Origin: Petrolisthes cinctipes
Lineage: Eukaryota > Arthropoda > Malacostraca > Decapoda > Porcellanidae
DNA length: 64,000 nucleotides
NCBI GenBank assembly: GCA_033782935.1
Contig: JAWQEG010000003.1
Span: 5,220,501 to 5,284,500 of the forward strand
Direction of reading: 5' to 3'
Part shown: one piece after another, positions 39,601 to 53,186 of the stretch
How positions within the stretch are numbered: position 1 is the stretch's first letter
Layout of the letters: the number at the start of each line of letters is the position of its first letter
The notes under the pieces: model-generated
Seen by the model: only the letters and a program-made list of their open reading frames with translations
The model's database searches: none
What the model was told of the DNA's origin: nothing
Translations under genes and position numbers: made by a program

Positions 39601-40621
39601 TAACACGGAGTAGGTATGTATAGATCGCTTCTGGGACCTCTAAATATCGAATTTTCGGGTGTTTTGGGACTGAATTTGAGATATCGACTTTTTGGCACCT
39701 AAAAGATCGATTTTTAGCATGTTTTTAGCCTATATTTTGAAAATATTCTAGCACTGAGTAGGCATGTACAGATTGCTTCTGGGACCCCAAAATATTGAAT
39801 TTTCGGGTGTTTTGAGCCTGAATTTGAGATATAAACGGGTACAGAAGATACATACACATATTGACTTTGGGCACCAAAAATATCGTTTTTCAGCATGTTT
39901 TGGGCCTGAATTTTGAAAATACTCTAACACGGGAATTTTGAAAATACTCTAACACTGGGACCCCAAAATATCGAATTTTCGAGTGTTTTGAGCCTGAATT
40001 TGAGATATAAACGGGTACTGAAGATGCATGCACATATCGACTTTTGGGCACCTAAAAGATCGATTTTCAGTATGTTTTGAGCATGTATTTTGAAAATACT
40101 CTAACACGGAGTAGGCATGTACAGATCGCTTCTGGGACCCCTAAATATCGAATTTTCGGGTGTTTTGCGACTGAATTTGAGATATCGACTTTTTGGCACC
40201 TAAAAGATCGATTTTTAGCATGTTTTTAGCCTATATTTTGAAAATATTCTAGCACTGTACAGATTGCTTCTGGGACCCCAAAATATTGAATTTTCGGGTG
40301 TTTTGAGCCTGAATTTGAGATATAAACGGGTACAGAAGATACATGCACATATTGACTTTGGGCACCAAAAATATCGATTTTCAGCATGTTTTGGGCCTGA
40401 ATTTTGAAAATACTCTAACACGGAGTAGGCATGTACAGATCGCTTCTGGGCCCCAAAATATCGAATTTTCGGGTGTTTAGGGCCAGAATTTGAGATATAA
40501 ACGGGTACAGAAGATGCATGCACATATCGACTTTTGGGCACCTAAAAGATCGATTTTCAGTATGTTTTTGGCCTGTATTTTGAAAATACTCTAACAAGGA
40601 GTAGGCATGTACAGATACCTT
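36646..40621 (+). repeat. Eight trimers with several small indels
   Basis: Units start at 36646, 37147 (501 each), 37648 (502, CATGTTACAG insertion), 38150 (491), 38641 (489, GCACTACAG with 2 bp lost), 39130, 39631 (501 each) and 40132 (490, one base lost in CTGGGCCCC). The C at 39130 has eight T in place of TATATTTT, which destroys its dyad. Confidence 0.85.
39908..39955 (+). repeat. 23-bp duplication replacing 23 bp of monomer end
   Basis: The 23 bases at 39908-39930 (starting GAATTTTG, ending CTAACAC) recur at 39933-39955 after GG. The second copy sits where AGTAGGCATGTACAGATCGC and the next three bases (TTC) normally lie, also 23 bases. The 501-bp unit length is therefore unchanged. A template switch or sequencing/consensus artefact could explain it. 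It is the only such event in the window. Confidence 0.88.
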
Positions 40622-42438
40622 CTGGGACCTCTAAATATCGAATTTTCGGGTGTTTTAAGACTGAATTTGAGATATCGATTTTTTGGCACCTAAAATGTCG
40701 ATTTTTAGCATGTTTTTAGCCTATATTTCGAAAATATTCTAGCACTGAGTAGGCATGTACAGATTGCTTCTGGGACCCCAAAATATTGAATTTTCGGGTG
40801 TTTTGAGCCTGAATTTGAGATATAAACGGGTACAGAAGATACATGCACATATTGACTTTGGGCACCAAAAATATCGATTTTCAGCATGTTTTGGGCCTGA
40901 ATTTTGAAAATACTCTAACACGGAGTAGGCATGTACAGATCGCTTCTAGGATACCCAAAATATCGAATTTTCGGGAGTTTAGGGCCAGAATTTGAGATAT
41001 AAACGGGTACTGAAGATGCATGCACATATCGACTTATTGCACCTAAAAGATCGATTTTCAGTATGTTTTGAGCATGTATTTTGAAAATACTCTAACACGG
41101 AGTAGGCATGTACAGATCGCTTCTGGGACCCCTAAATATCGAATTTTCGGGTGTTTTGGGACTGAATTTGAGATATCGACTTTTTGGCAACTAAAAGATC
41201 GATTTTTAGCATGTTTTTAGCCTATATTTTGAAAATATTCTAGCACTGTACAGATTGCTTCTGGGACCCAAAAATATCGAATTTTCGGGTGTTTAGGGCT
41301 AGAATTTGAGATATAAACGGGTACAGAAGATGCATGCACATATCGACTTTTGGGCACCTAAAAGATCGATTTTCAGTATGTTTTTGGCCTGTATTTTGAA
41401 AATACTCTAACACGGAGTAGGCATGTACAGATACCTTCTGGGACCTCTAAATATCGAATTTTCGGGTGTTTTGGGACTGAATTTGAGATATCGATTTTTT
41501 GGCACCTAAAATGTCGATTTTTAGCATGTTTTTAGCCTATATTTTGAAAATATTCTAGCACTGTGTAGGCATGTACAGATTGCTTCTGGGACCCCAAAAT
41601 ATTGAATTTTCGGGTGTTTTGAGCTTGAATTTGAGATATAAACGGGTACAGAAGATACATGCACATATTGACTTTGGGCACCAAAAATATCGATTTTCAG
41701 CATGTTTTGGGCCTGAATTTTGAAAATACTCTAACACGGAGTAGGCATGTACAGATCGCTTCTAGGACCCCAAAATATCGAATTTTCGGGAGTTTAGGGC
41801 CAGAATTTGAGATATAAACGGGTACTGAAGATGCATGCACATATCGACTTATTGCACCTAAAAGATCGATTTTCAGTATGTTTTGAGCATGTATTTTGAA
41901 AATACTCTAACACGGAGTAGGCATGTACAGATCGCTTCTGGGACCCCTAAATATCGAATTTTCGGGTGTTTTGGGACTGAATTTGAGATATCGACTTTTT
42001 GGCAACTAAAAGATCGATTTTTAGCATGTTTTTAGCCTATATTTTGAAAATATTCTAGCACTGAGTAGGCATGTACAGATTGCTTCTGGGACCCCAAAAT
42101 ATTGAATTTTCGGGTGTTTTGAGCCTGAATTTGAGATATAAACGGGTACAGAAGATACATGCACATATTGACTTTGGGTATCTAAAATATCGATTTTCAG
42201 CATTTTTTGGGCCTGTATTTTGAAAATACTCTAACACTAAATAGGCATGTACAGATTGCTTCTGGGACCCCAAAATATTGAATTTTCGGGTGTTTTGAGC
42301 CTGAATTTGAGATATAAACGGGTACTGAAGATGCATGCACATATCGACTTTTGTGCACTTAAAAGATCGATTTTCAGTATGTTTTGAGCATGTATTTTGA
42401 AAATACTCTAACACGGAGTAGGTATGTACAGATCGCTT
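40622..42438 (+). repeat. 816-bp tandem duplication followed by a cassette trimer
   Basis: Units are 40622 (501), 41123 (dimer, 315), 41438 (500) and 41938 (501). The C-M1-M2 set at 40622 matches that at 41438. Private variants CGGGAGTTTAGGG, CGACTTATTGCACC and GGCAACTAAAAG recur in both. The first copy has GGATACCC where the second has GGACCCC, so they differ by one base in length. Confidence 0.86.
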
Positions 42439-42587
42439 CTGGGACCCCTAAATATCGAATTTTCGGGTGTTTTGGGACTGAATTTGAGATATCGACTTTT
42501 TGGCACCTAAAAGATCGATTTTTAGCATGTTTTTAGCCTATGTTTTGAAAATATTCTAGCACTGAGTAGGCATGTTACAGATTGCTT
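42439..42587 (+). repeat. C monomer with CATGTTACAG insertion (149 bp)
   Basis: This C heads the tetrameric 679-bp unit 42439-43117. It carries one extra T in GCATGTTACAG and belongs to the marker cassette. The upstream end of the 4,136-bp duplication falls in or next to this monomer. Confidence 0.8.
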
Positions 42588-45500
42588 CTGGGACCCCAAA
42601 ATATTGAATTTTCGGGTGTTTTGAGCCTGAATTTGAGATATAAACGGGTACAGAAGATACATGCACATATTGACTTTGGGCACCAAAAATATCGATTTTC
42701 AGCATGTTTTGGGCCTGAATTTTGAAAATACTCTAACACGGAGTAGGCATGTACAGATCGCTTCTGGGACCCCAAAATATCGAATTTTCGGGTGTTTTAA
42801 GCCTGAATTTGAGATATAAACGGGTACTGAAGATGCATGCACATATCGACTTTTGGGCACCTAAAAGATCGATTTTCAGTATGTTTTGAGCATGTATTTT
42901 GAAAATACTCTAACACGGAGTAGGCATGTACAGATCGCTTCTGGGACCCCTAAATATCGAATTTTCGGGTGTTTTGAGCCTGAATTTGAGATATAAACGG
43001 GTACAGAAGATGCATGCACATATCGACTTTTGTGCACCTAAAAGATCGATTTTCAGTATGTTTTGAGCATGTATTTTGAAAATACTCTAACACGGAGTAG
43101 GCATGTACAGATCGCTTCTGGGACCCCTAAATATCGAATTTTCGGGTGTTTTGGGACTGAATTTGAGATATCGACTTTTTGGCACCTAAAAGATCGATTT
43201 TTAGCATGTTTTTAGCCTATATTTTGAAAATATTCTAGCACTGTACAGATTGCTTCTGGGACGCCAAAATATTGAATTTTCGGGTGTTTTGAGCCTGAAT
43301 TTGAGATATAAACGGGTACAGAAGATACATGCACATATTGACTTTGGGCACCAAAAATATCGATTTTCAGCATGTTTTGGGCCTGAATTTTGAAAATACT
43401 CTAACACGGAGTAGGCATGTACAGATCGCTTCTGGGACCCCAAAATATCGAATTTTCGGGTGTTTAGGGCCAGAATTTGAGATATAAACGGGTACAGAAG
43501 ATGCATGCACATATCGACTTTTGGGCACCTAAAAGATCGATTTTCAGTATGTTTTTGGCCTGTATTTTGAAAATACTCTAACACGGAGTAGGCATGTACA
43601 GATACCTTCTGGGACCTCTAAATATCGAATTTTCGGGTTTTTTGGGACTGAATTTGAGATATCGACTTTTTGGCACCTAAAAGATCGATTTTTAGCATGT
43701 TTTTAGCCTATATTTTGAAAATATTCTAGCACTGTACAGATTGCTTCTGGGACCCCAAAATATTGAATTTTCGGGTGTTTTGAGCCTGAATTTGAGATAT
43801 AAACGGGTACAGAAGATACATGCACATATTGACTTTGGGCACCAAAAATATCGATTTTCAGCATGTTTTGGGCCTGAATTTTGAAAATACTCTAACACGG
43901 AGTAGGCATGTACAGATCGCTTCTGGGACCCCAAAATATCGAATTTTCGGGTGTTTTGAGCCTGAATTTGAGATATAAACGGGTACTGAAGATGCATGCA
44001 CATATCGACTTTTGTGCACCTAAAAGATCGATTTTCAGTATGTTTTGAGCATGTATTTTGAAAATACTCTAACACGGAGTAGGCATGTACAGATCGCTTC
44101 TGGGACCCCTAAATATCGAATTTTCGGGTGTTTTGGGACTGAATTTGAGATATCGACTTTTTGGCACCTAAAAGATCGATTTTTAGCATGTTTTTAGCCT
44201 ATATTTTGAAAATATTCTAGCACTGTACAGATTGCTTCTGGGACCCCAAAATATTGAATTTTCGGGTGTTTTGAGCATGAATTTGAGATATAAACGGGTA
44301 CAGAAGATACATGCACATATTGACTTTGGGCACCAAAAATATCGATTTTCAGCATGTTTTGGGCCTGAATTTTGAAAATACTCTAACACGGAGTAGGCAT
44401 GTACAGATCGCTTCTGGGACCCCAAAATATCGAATTTTCGGGTGTTTACGGCCAGAATTTGAGATATAAACGGGTACAGAAGATGCATGCACATATCGAC
44501 TTTTGGGCACCTAAAAGATCGATTTTCAGTATGTTTTTGGCCTGTATTTTGAAAATACTCTAACACGGAGTAGGCATGTACAGATACCTTCTGGGACCTC
44601 TAAATATCGAATTTTTTGGTGTTTTGGGACTGAATTTGAGATATCGACTTTTTGGCACCTAAAAGATCGATTTTTAGCATGTTTCTAGCCTATATTTTGA
44701 AAATATTCTAGCACTGTGTTGGCATGTACAGATTGCTTTTGGGACCCCAAAATATTGAATTTTCGGGTGTTTTGAGCCTGAATTTGAGATATAAACGGGT
44801 ACAGAAGATACATGCACATATTGACTTTGGGCACCAAAAATATCGATTTTCAGCATGTTTTGGGCCTGAATTTTGAAAATACTCTAACACGGAGTAGGCA
44901 TGTACAGATCGCTTCTGGGACCCCAAAATATCGAATTTTCGGGTGTTTTGAGCCTGAATTTGAGATATAAACGGGTACTGAAGATGCATGCACATATCGA
45001 CTTTTATGCACCTAAAAGATCGATTTTCAGTATGTTTTGAGCATGTATTTTGAAAATACTCTAACACGGAGTAGGCATGTACAGATCGCTTCTGGGACCC
45101 CTAAATATCGAATTTTCGGGTGTTTTGGGACTGAATTTGAGATATCGACTTTTTGGCAACTAAAAGATCGATTTTTAGCATGTTTTTAGCCTATATTTTG
45201 AAAATATTCTAGCACTGAGTAGGCATGTACAGATTGCTTCTGGGACCCCAAAATATTGAATTTTCGGGTGTTTTGAGCCTGAATTTGAGATATAAACGGG
45301 TACAGAAGATACATGCACATATTGACTTTGGGTATCTAAAATATCGATTTTCAGCATTTTTAGGGCCTGTATTTTGAAAATACTCTAACAATAAATAGGC
45401 ATGTACAGATTGCTTCTGGGACCCCAAAATATTGAATTTTCGGGTGTTTTGAGCCTGAATTTGAGATATAAACGGGTACTGAAGATGCATGCACATATCG

Positions 45501-46723
45501 ACTTTTGGGCACCTAAAAGATCGATTTTCAGTATGTTTTGAGTATGTATTTTGAAAATACTCTAACACGGAGTAGGTATGTACAGATCGCTTTTGGGACC
45601 CCTAAATATCGAATTTTCGGGTGTTTTGGGACTGAATTTGAGATATCGACTTTTTGGCACCTAAAAGATCGATTTTTAGCATGTTTTTAGCCTATATTTT
45701 GAAAATATTCTAGCACTGAGTAGGCATGCTACAGATTGCTTCTGGGACCCCAAAATATTGAATTTTCGGGTGTTTTGAGCCTGAATTTGAGATATAAACG
45801 GGTACAGAAGATACATGCACATATTGACTTTGGGCACCAAAAATATCGATTTTCAGCATGTTTTGGGCCTGAATTTTGAAAATACTCTAACACGGAGAAG
45901 GCATGTACAGATCGCTTCTGGGACCCCAAAATATCGAATTTTCGGGTGTTTTGAGCCTGAATTTGAGATATAAACGGGTACTGAAGATGCATGCACATAT
46001 CGACTTTTGGGCACCTAAAAGATCGATTTTCAGTATGTTTTGAGCATGTATTTTGAAAATACTCTAACACGGAGTAGGCATGTACAGATCGCTTCTGGGA
46101 CCCCTAAATATCGAATTTTCGGGTGTTTTGGGACTGAATTTGAGATATCGACTTTTTGGCACCTAAAAGATCGATTTTTAGCATGTTTTTAGCCTATATT
46201 TTGAAAATATTCTAGCACTGTACAGATTGCTTCTGGGACCCCAAAATATTGAATTTTCGGGTGTTTTGAGCCTGAATTTGAGATATAAACGGGTACAGAA
46301 GATACATGCACATATTGACTTTGGGCACCAAAAATATCGATTTTCAGCATGTTTTGGGCCTGAATTTTGAAAATACTCTAACACGGAGTAGGCATGTACA
46401 GATCGCTTCTGGGACCCCAAAATATCGAATTTTCGGGTGTTTAGGGCCAGAATTTGAGATATAAACGGGTACAGAAGATGCATGCACATATCGACTTTTG
46501 GGCACCTAAAAGATCGATTTTCAGTATGTTTTTGGCCTGTATTTTGAAAATACTCTAACACGGAGTAGGCATGTACAGATACCTTCTGGGACCTCTAAAT
46601 ATCGAATTTTCGGGTTTTTTGGGACTGAATTTGAGATATCGACTTTTTGGCACCTAAAAGATCGATTTTTAGCATGTTTTTAGCCTATATTTTGAAAATA
46701 TTCTAGCACTGTACAGATTGCTT
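42588..46723 (+). repeat. 4,136-bp tandem super-repeat, copy 1
   Basis: It contains the tail of a tetramer with a C/M2 chimera at 42941, then units at 43118, 43609, 44100 (491 each), 44591, 45092 (501 each), 45593 (502), 46095 (491) and the C138 at 46586. Markers shared with copy 2 at exactly +4,136 bp include GTTTTAAGCC, GGGACGCCAAAATATT, GTTTCTAGCC, GTGTTGGCATG, TTTTATGCACC, AACAATAAATAGG, CATGCTACAG and GGAGAAGGCATG. Only a handful of substitutions separate the copies by eye. Confidence 0.92.
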
Positions 46724-49700
46724 CTGGGACCCCAAAATATTGAATTTTCGGGTGTTTTGAGCCTGAATTTGAGATATAAACGGGTACAGAAGATACATGC
46801 ACATATTGACTTTGGGCACCAAAAATATCGATTTTCAGCATGTTTTGGGCCTGAATTTTGAAAATACTCTAACACGGAGTAGGCATGTACCGATCGCTTC
46901 TGGGACCCCAAAATATCGAATTTTCGGGTGTTTTAAGCCTGAATTTGAGATATAAACGGGTACTGAAGATGCATGCACATATCGACTTTTGGGCACCTAA
47001 AAGATCGATTTTCAGTATGTTTTGAGCATGTATTTTGAAAATACTCTAACACGGAGTAGGCATGTACAGATCGCTTCTGGGACCCCTAAATATCGAATTT
47101 TCGGGTGTTTTGAGCCTGAATTTGAGATATAAACGGGTACAGAAGATGCATGCACATATCGACTTTTGTGCACCTAAAAGATCGATTTTCAGTATGTTTT
47201 GAGCATGTATTTTGAAAATACTCTAACACGGAGTAGGCATGTACAGATCGCTTCTGGGACCCCTAAATATCGAATTTTCGGGTGTTTTGGGACTGAATTT
47301 GAGATATCGACTTTTTGGCACCTAAAAGATCGATTTTTAGCATGTTTTTAGCCTATATTTTGAAAATATTCTAGGACTGTACAGATTGCTTCTGGGACGC
47401 CAAAATATTGAATTTTCGGGTGTTTTGAGCCTGAATTTGAGATATAAACGGGTACAGAAGATACATGCACATATTGACTTTGGGCACCAAAAATATCGAT
47501 TTTCAGCATGTTTTGGGCCTGAATTTTGAAAATACTCTAACACGGAGTAGGCATGTACAGATCGCTTCTGGGACCCCAAAATATCGAATTTTCGGGTGTT
47601 TAGGGCCAGAATTTGAGATATAAACGGGTACAGAAGATGCATGCACATATCGACTTTTGGGCACCTAAAAGATCGATTTTCAGTATGTTTTTGGCCTGTA
47701 TTTTGAAAATACTCTAACACGGAGTAGGCATGTACAGATACCTTCTGGGACCTCTAAATATCGAATTTTCGGGTTTTTTGGGACTGAATTTGAGATATCG
47801 ACTTTTTGGCACCTAAAAGATCGATTTTTAGCATGTTTTTAGCCTATATTTTGAAAATATTCTAGCACTGTACAGATTGCTTCTGGGACCCCAAAATATT
47901 GAATTTTCGGGTGTTTTGAGCCTGAATTTGAGATATAAACGGGTACAGAAGATACATGCACATATTGACTTTGGGCACCAAAAATATCGATTTTCAGCAT
48001 GTTTTGGGCCTGAATTTTGAAAATACTCTAACACGGAGTAGGCATGTACAGATCGCTTCTGGGACCCCAAAATATCGAATTTTCGGGTGTTTTGAGCCTG
48101 AATTTGAGATATAAACGGGTACTGAAGATGCATGCACATATCGACTTTTGTGCACCTAAAAGATCGATTTTCAGTATGTTTTGAGCATGTATTTTGAAAA
48201 TACTCTAACACGGAGTAGGCATGTACAGATCGCTTCTGGGACCCCTAAATATCGAATTTTCGGGTGTTTTGGGACTGAATTTGAGATATCGACTTTTTGG
48301 CACCTAAAAGATCGATTTTTAGCATGTTTTTAGCCTATATTTTGAAAATATTCTAGCACTGTACAGATTGCTTCTGGGACCCCAAAATATTGAATTTTCG
48401 GGTGTTTTGAGCATGAATTTGAGATATAAACGGGTACAGAAGATACATGCACATATTGACTTTGGGCACCAAAAATATCGATTTTCAGCATGTTTTGGGC
48501 CTGAATTTTGAAAATACTCTAACACGGAGTAGGCATGTACAGATCGCTTCTGGGACCCCAAAATATCGAATTTTCGGGTGTTTACGGCCAGAATTTGAGA
48601 TATAAACGGGTACAGAAGATGCATGCACATATCGACTTTTGGGCACCTAAAAGATCGATTTTCAGTATGTTTTTGGCCTGTATTTTGAAAATACTCTAAC
48701 ACGGAGTAGGCATGTACAGATACCTTCTGGGACCTCTAAATATCGAATTTTTTGGTGTTTTGGGACTGAATTTGAGATATCGACTTTTTGGCACCTAAAA
48801 GATCGATTTTTAGCATGTTTCTAGCCTATATTTTGAAAATATTCTAGCACTGTGTTGGCATGTACAGATTGCTTTTGGGACCCCAAAATATTGAATTTTC
48901 GGGTGTTTTGAGCCTGAATTTGAGATATAAACGGGTACAGAAGATACATGCACATATTGACTTTGGGCACCAAAAATATCGATTTTCAGCATGTTTTGGG
49001 CCTGAATTTTGAAAATACTCTAACACGGAGTAGGCATGTACAGATCGCTTCTGGGACCCCAAAATATCGAATTTTCGGGTGTTTTGAGCCTGAATTTGAG
49101 ATATAAACGGGTACTGAAGATGCATGCACATATCGACTTTTATGCACCTAAAAGATCGATTTTCAGTATGTTTTGAGCATGTATTTTGAAAATACTCTAA
49201 CACGGAGTAGGCATGTACAGATCGCTTCTGGGACCCCTAAATATCGAATTTTCGGGTGTTTTGGGACTGAATTTGAGATATCGACTTTTTGGCAACTAAA
49301 AGATCGATTTTTAGCATGTTTTTAGCCTATATTTTGAAAATATTCTAGCACTGAGTAGGCATGTACAGATTGCTTCTGGGACCCCAAAATATTGAATTTT
49401 CGGGTGTTTTGAGCCTGAATTTGAGATATAAACGGGTACAGAAGATACATGCACATATTGACTTTGGGTATCTAAAATATCGATTTTCAGCATTTTTAGG
49501 GCCTGTATTTTGAAAATACTCTAACAATAAATAGGCATGTACAGATTGCTTCTGGGACCCCAAAATATTGAATTTTCGGGTGTTTTGAGCCTGAATTTGA
49601 GATATAAACGGGTACTGAAGATGCATGCACATATCGACTTTTGGGCACCTAAAAGATCGATTTTCAGTATGTTTTGAGCATGTATTTTGAAAATACTCTA

Positions 49701-50859
49701 ACACGGAGTAGGTATGTACAGATCGCTTTTGGGACCCCTAAATATCGAATTTTCGGGTGTTTTGGGACTGAATTTGAGATATCGACTTTTTGGCACCTAA
49801 AAGATCGATTTTTAGCATGTTTTTAGCCTATATTTTGAAAATATTCTAGCACTGAGTAGGCATGCTACAGATTGCTTCTGGGACCCCAAAATATTGAATT
49901 TTCGGGTGTTTTGAGCCTGAATTTGAGATATAAACGGGTACAGAAGATACATGCACATATTGACTTTGGGCACCAAAAATATCGATTTTCAGCATGTTTT
50001 GGGCCTGAATTTTGAAAATACTCTAACACGGAGAAGGCATGTACAGATCGCTTCTGGGACCCCAAAATATCGAATTTTCGGGTGTTTTGAGCCTGAATTT
50101 GAGATATAAACGGGTACTGAAGATGCATGCACATATCGACTTTTGGGCACCTAAAAGATCGATTTTCAGTATGTTTTGAGCATGTATTTTGAAAATACTC
50201 TAACACGGAGTAGGCATGTACAGATCGCTTCTGGGACCCCTAAATATCGAATTTTCGGGTGTTTTGGGACTGAATTTGAGATATCGACTTTTTGGCACCT
50301 AAAAGATCGATTTTTAGCATGTTTTTAGCCTATATTTTGAAAATATTCTAGCACTGTACAGATTGCTTCTGGGACCCCAAAATATTGAATTTTCGGGTGT
50401 TTTGAGCCTGAATTTGAGATATAAACGGGTACAGAAGATACATGCACATATTGACTTTGGGCACCAAAAATATCGATTTTCAGCATGTTTTGGGCCTGAA
50501 TTTTGAAAATACTCTAACACGGAGTAGGCATGTACAGATCGCTTCTGGGACCCCAAAATATCGAATTTTCGGGTGTTTAGGGCCAGAATTTGAGATATAA
50601 ACGGGTACAGAAGATGCATGCACATATCGACTTTTGGGCACCTAAAAGATCGATTTTCAGTATGTTTTTGGCCTGTATTTTGAAAATACTCTAACACGGA
50701 GTAGGCATGTACAGATACCTTCTGGGACCTCTAAATATCGAATTTTCGGGTTTTTTGGGACTGAATTTGAGATATCGACTTTTTGGCACCTAAAAGATCG
50801 ATTTTTAGCATGTTTTTAGCCTATATTTTGAAAATATTCTAGCACTGTACAGATTGCTT
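46724..50859 (+). repeat. 4,136-bp tandem super-repeat, copy 2
   Basis: Units mirror copy 1: 47254, 47745, 48236, 48727, 49228, 49729, 50231 and the C138 at 50722. Differences noticed are GTACCGATCGC near 46889, CTAGGACTG near 47375 where copy 1 has CTAGCACTG, and GAGCATG near 49678 where copy 1 has GAGTATG near 45542. Such high identity over 4.1 kb indicates a recent duplication. After 50860 the downstream monomers no longer follow copy 1. Confidence 0.92.
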
Positions 50860-51350
50860 CTGGGACCCCAAAATATTGAATTTTCGGGTGTTTTGAGCCT
50901 GAATTTGAGATATAAACGGGTACAGAAGATACATGCACATATTGACTTTGGGCACCAAAAATATCGATTTTCAGCATGTTTTGGGCCTGAATTTTGAAAA
51001 TACTCTAACACGGAGTAGGCATGTACAGATCGCTTCTGGGACCCCAAAATATCGAATTTTCGGGTGTTTTGAGCCTGAATTTGAGATATAAACGGATACT
51101 GAAGATGCATGCACATATCGACTTTTGTGCACCTAAAAGATCGATTTTCAGTATGTTTTGAGCATGTATTTTGAAAATACTCTAACACGGAGTAGGCATG
51201 TACAGATCGCTTCTGGGACCCCTAAATATCGAATTTTCGGGTGTTTTGGGACTGAATTTGAGATATCGACTTTTTGGCACCTAAAAGATCGATTTTTTGC
51301 ATGTTTTTAGCCTATATTTTGAAAATATTCTAGCACTGTACAGATTGCTT
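50860..51350 (+). repeat. Junction trimer between two super-repeat regions
   Basis: It contains M1, M2 (with AAACGGATACTG, a private change) and C138 starting at 51213, which has the GATTTTTTGCATG variant. The same GATTTTTTGCATG C recurs at 52873, 57371, 59857 and 63186. Confidence 0.82.
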
Positions 51351-53186
51351 CTGGGACCCCAAAATATTGAATTTTCGGGTGTTTTGAGCCTGAATTTGAG
51401 ATATAAACGGGTACAGAAGATACATGCACATATTGACTTTGGGCACCAAAAATATCGATTTTCAGCATGTTTTGGGCCTGAATTTTGAAAATACTCTAAC
51501 ACGGAGTAGGCATGTACAGATCGCTTCTGGGACCCCAAAATATCGAATTTTCGGGTGTTTTGAGCCTGAATTTGAGATATAAACGGGTACTGAAGATGCA
51601 TGCACATATCGACTTTTGTGCACCTAAAAGATCGATTTTCAGTATGTTTTGAGCATGTATTTTGAAAATACTCTAACACGGAGTAGGCATGTACAGATCG
51701 CTTCTGGGACCCCTAAATATCGAATTTTCGGGTGTTTTGGGACTGAATTTGAGATATCGACTTTTTGGCACCTAAAAGATCGATTTTTAGCATGTTTTTA
51801 GCCTATATTTTGAAAATATTCTAGCACTGTACAGATTGCTTCTGGGACCCCAAAATATTGAATTTTCGGGTGTTTTGAGCCTGAATTTGAGATATAAACG
51901 GGTACAGAAGATACATGCACATATTGACTTTGGGCACCAAAAATATCGATTTTCAGCATGTTTTGGGCCTGAATTTTGAAAATACTCTAACACGGAGTAG
52001 GCATGTACAGATCGCTTCTGGGACCCCAAAATATCGAATTTTCGGGTGTTTAGGGCCAGAATTTGAGATATAAACGGGTACAGAAGATGCATGCACATAT
52101 CGACTTTTGGGCACCTAAAAGATCGATTTTCAGTATGTTTTTGGCCTGTATTTTGAAAATACTCTAACACGGAGTAGGCATGTACAGATACCTTCTGGGA
52201 CCTCTAAATATCGAATTTTCGGGTGTTTTGGGACTGAATTTGAGATATCGATTTTTTGGCACCTAAAAGATCGATTTTTAGCATGTTTTTAGCCTATATT
52301 TTGAAAATATTCTAGCACTGTGTTGGCATGTACAGATTGCTTTTGGGACCCCAAAATATTGAATTTTCGGGTGTTTTGAGCCTGAATTTGAGATATAAAC
52401 GGGTACAGAAGATACATGCACATATTGACTTTGGGAACCAAAAATATCGATTTTCAGCATGTTTTGGGCCTGAATTTTGAAAATACTCTAACACGGAGTA
52501 GGCATGTACAGATCGCTTCTGGGACCCCAAAATATCGAATTTTCGGGTGTTTTGAGCCTGAATTTGAGATATAAACGGGTACAGAAGATGCATGCACATA
52601 TCGACTTTTGGGCACCTAAAAGATCGATTTTCAGTATGTTTTTGGCCTGTATTTTGAAAATACTCTAACTCTGAGTAGGCATGTACAGATTGCTTCTGGG
52701 ACCCCAAAATATTGAATTTTCGGGTGTTTTGAGCCTGAATTTGAGATATAAACGGGTACTGAAGATGCATGCACATATCGACTTTTGTGCACCTAAAAGA
52801 TCGATTTTCAGTATGTTTTGAGCATGTATTTTGAAAATACTCTAACACGGAGTAGGCATGTACAGATCGCTTCTGGGACCCCTAAATATCGAATTTTCGG
52901 GTGTTTTGGGACTGAATTTGAGATATCGACTTTTTGGCACCTAAAAGATCGATTTTTTGCATGTTTTTAGCCTATATTTTGAAAATATTCTAGCACTGTA
53001 CAGATTGCTTCTGGGACCCCAAAATATTGAATTTTCGGGTGTTTTGAGCCTGAATTTGAGATATAAACGGGTACAGAAGATACATGCACATATTGACTTT
53101 GGGCACCAAAAATATCGATTTTCAGCATGTTTTGGGCCTGAATTTTGAAAATACTCTAACACGGAGTAGGCTTGTACAGATCGCTT
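51351..53186 (+). repeat. Duplicated block, copy 1 (paired with 55849-57684)
   Basis: This 1.8-kb block recurs 4,498 bp downstream with the same unit order: 491-bp trimer at 51704, 678-bp tetramer at 52195, and C138 plus M1 at 52873. Shared markers are GTGTTGGCATG, CTCTAACTCTGAG, GATTTTTTGCATG and GGCTTGTACAG. The tetramer joins an M2 b1 body to the AACTCTGAG exit. Confidence 0.87.
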
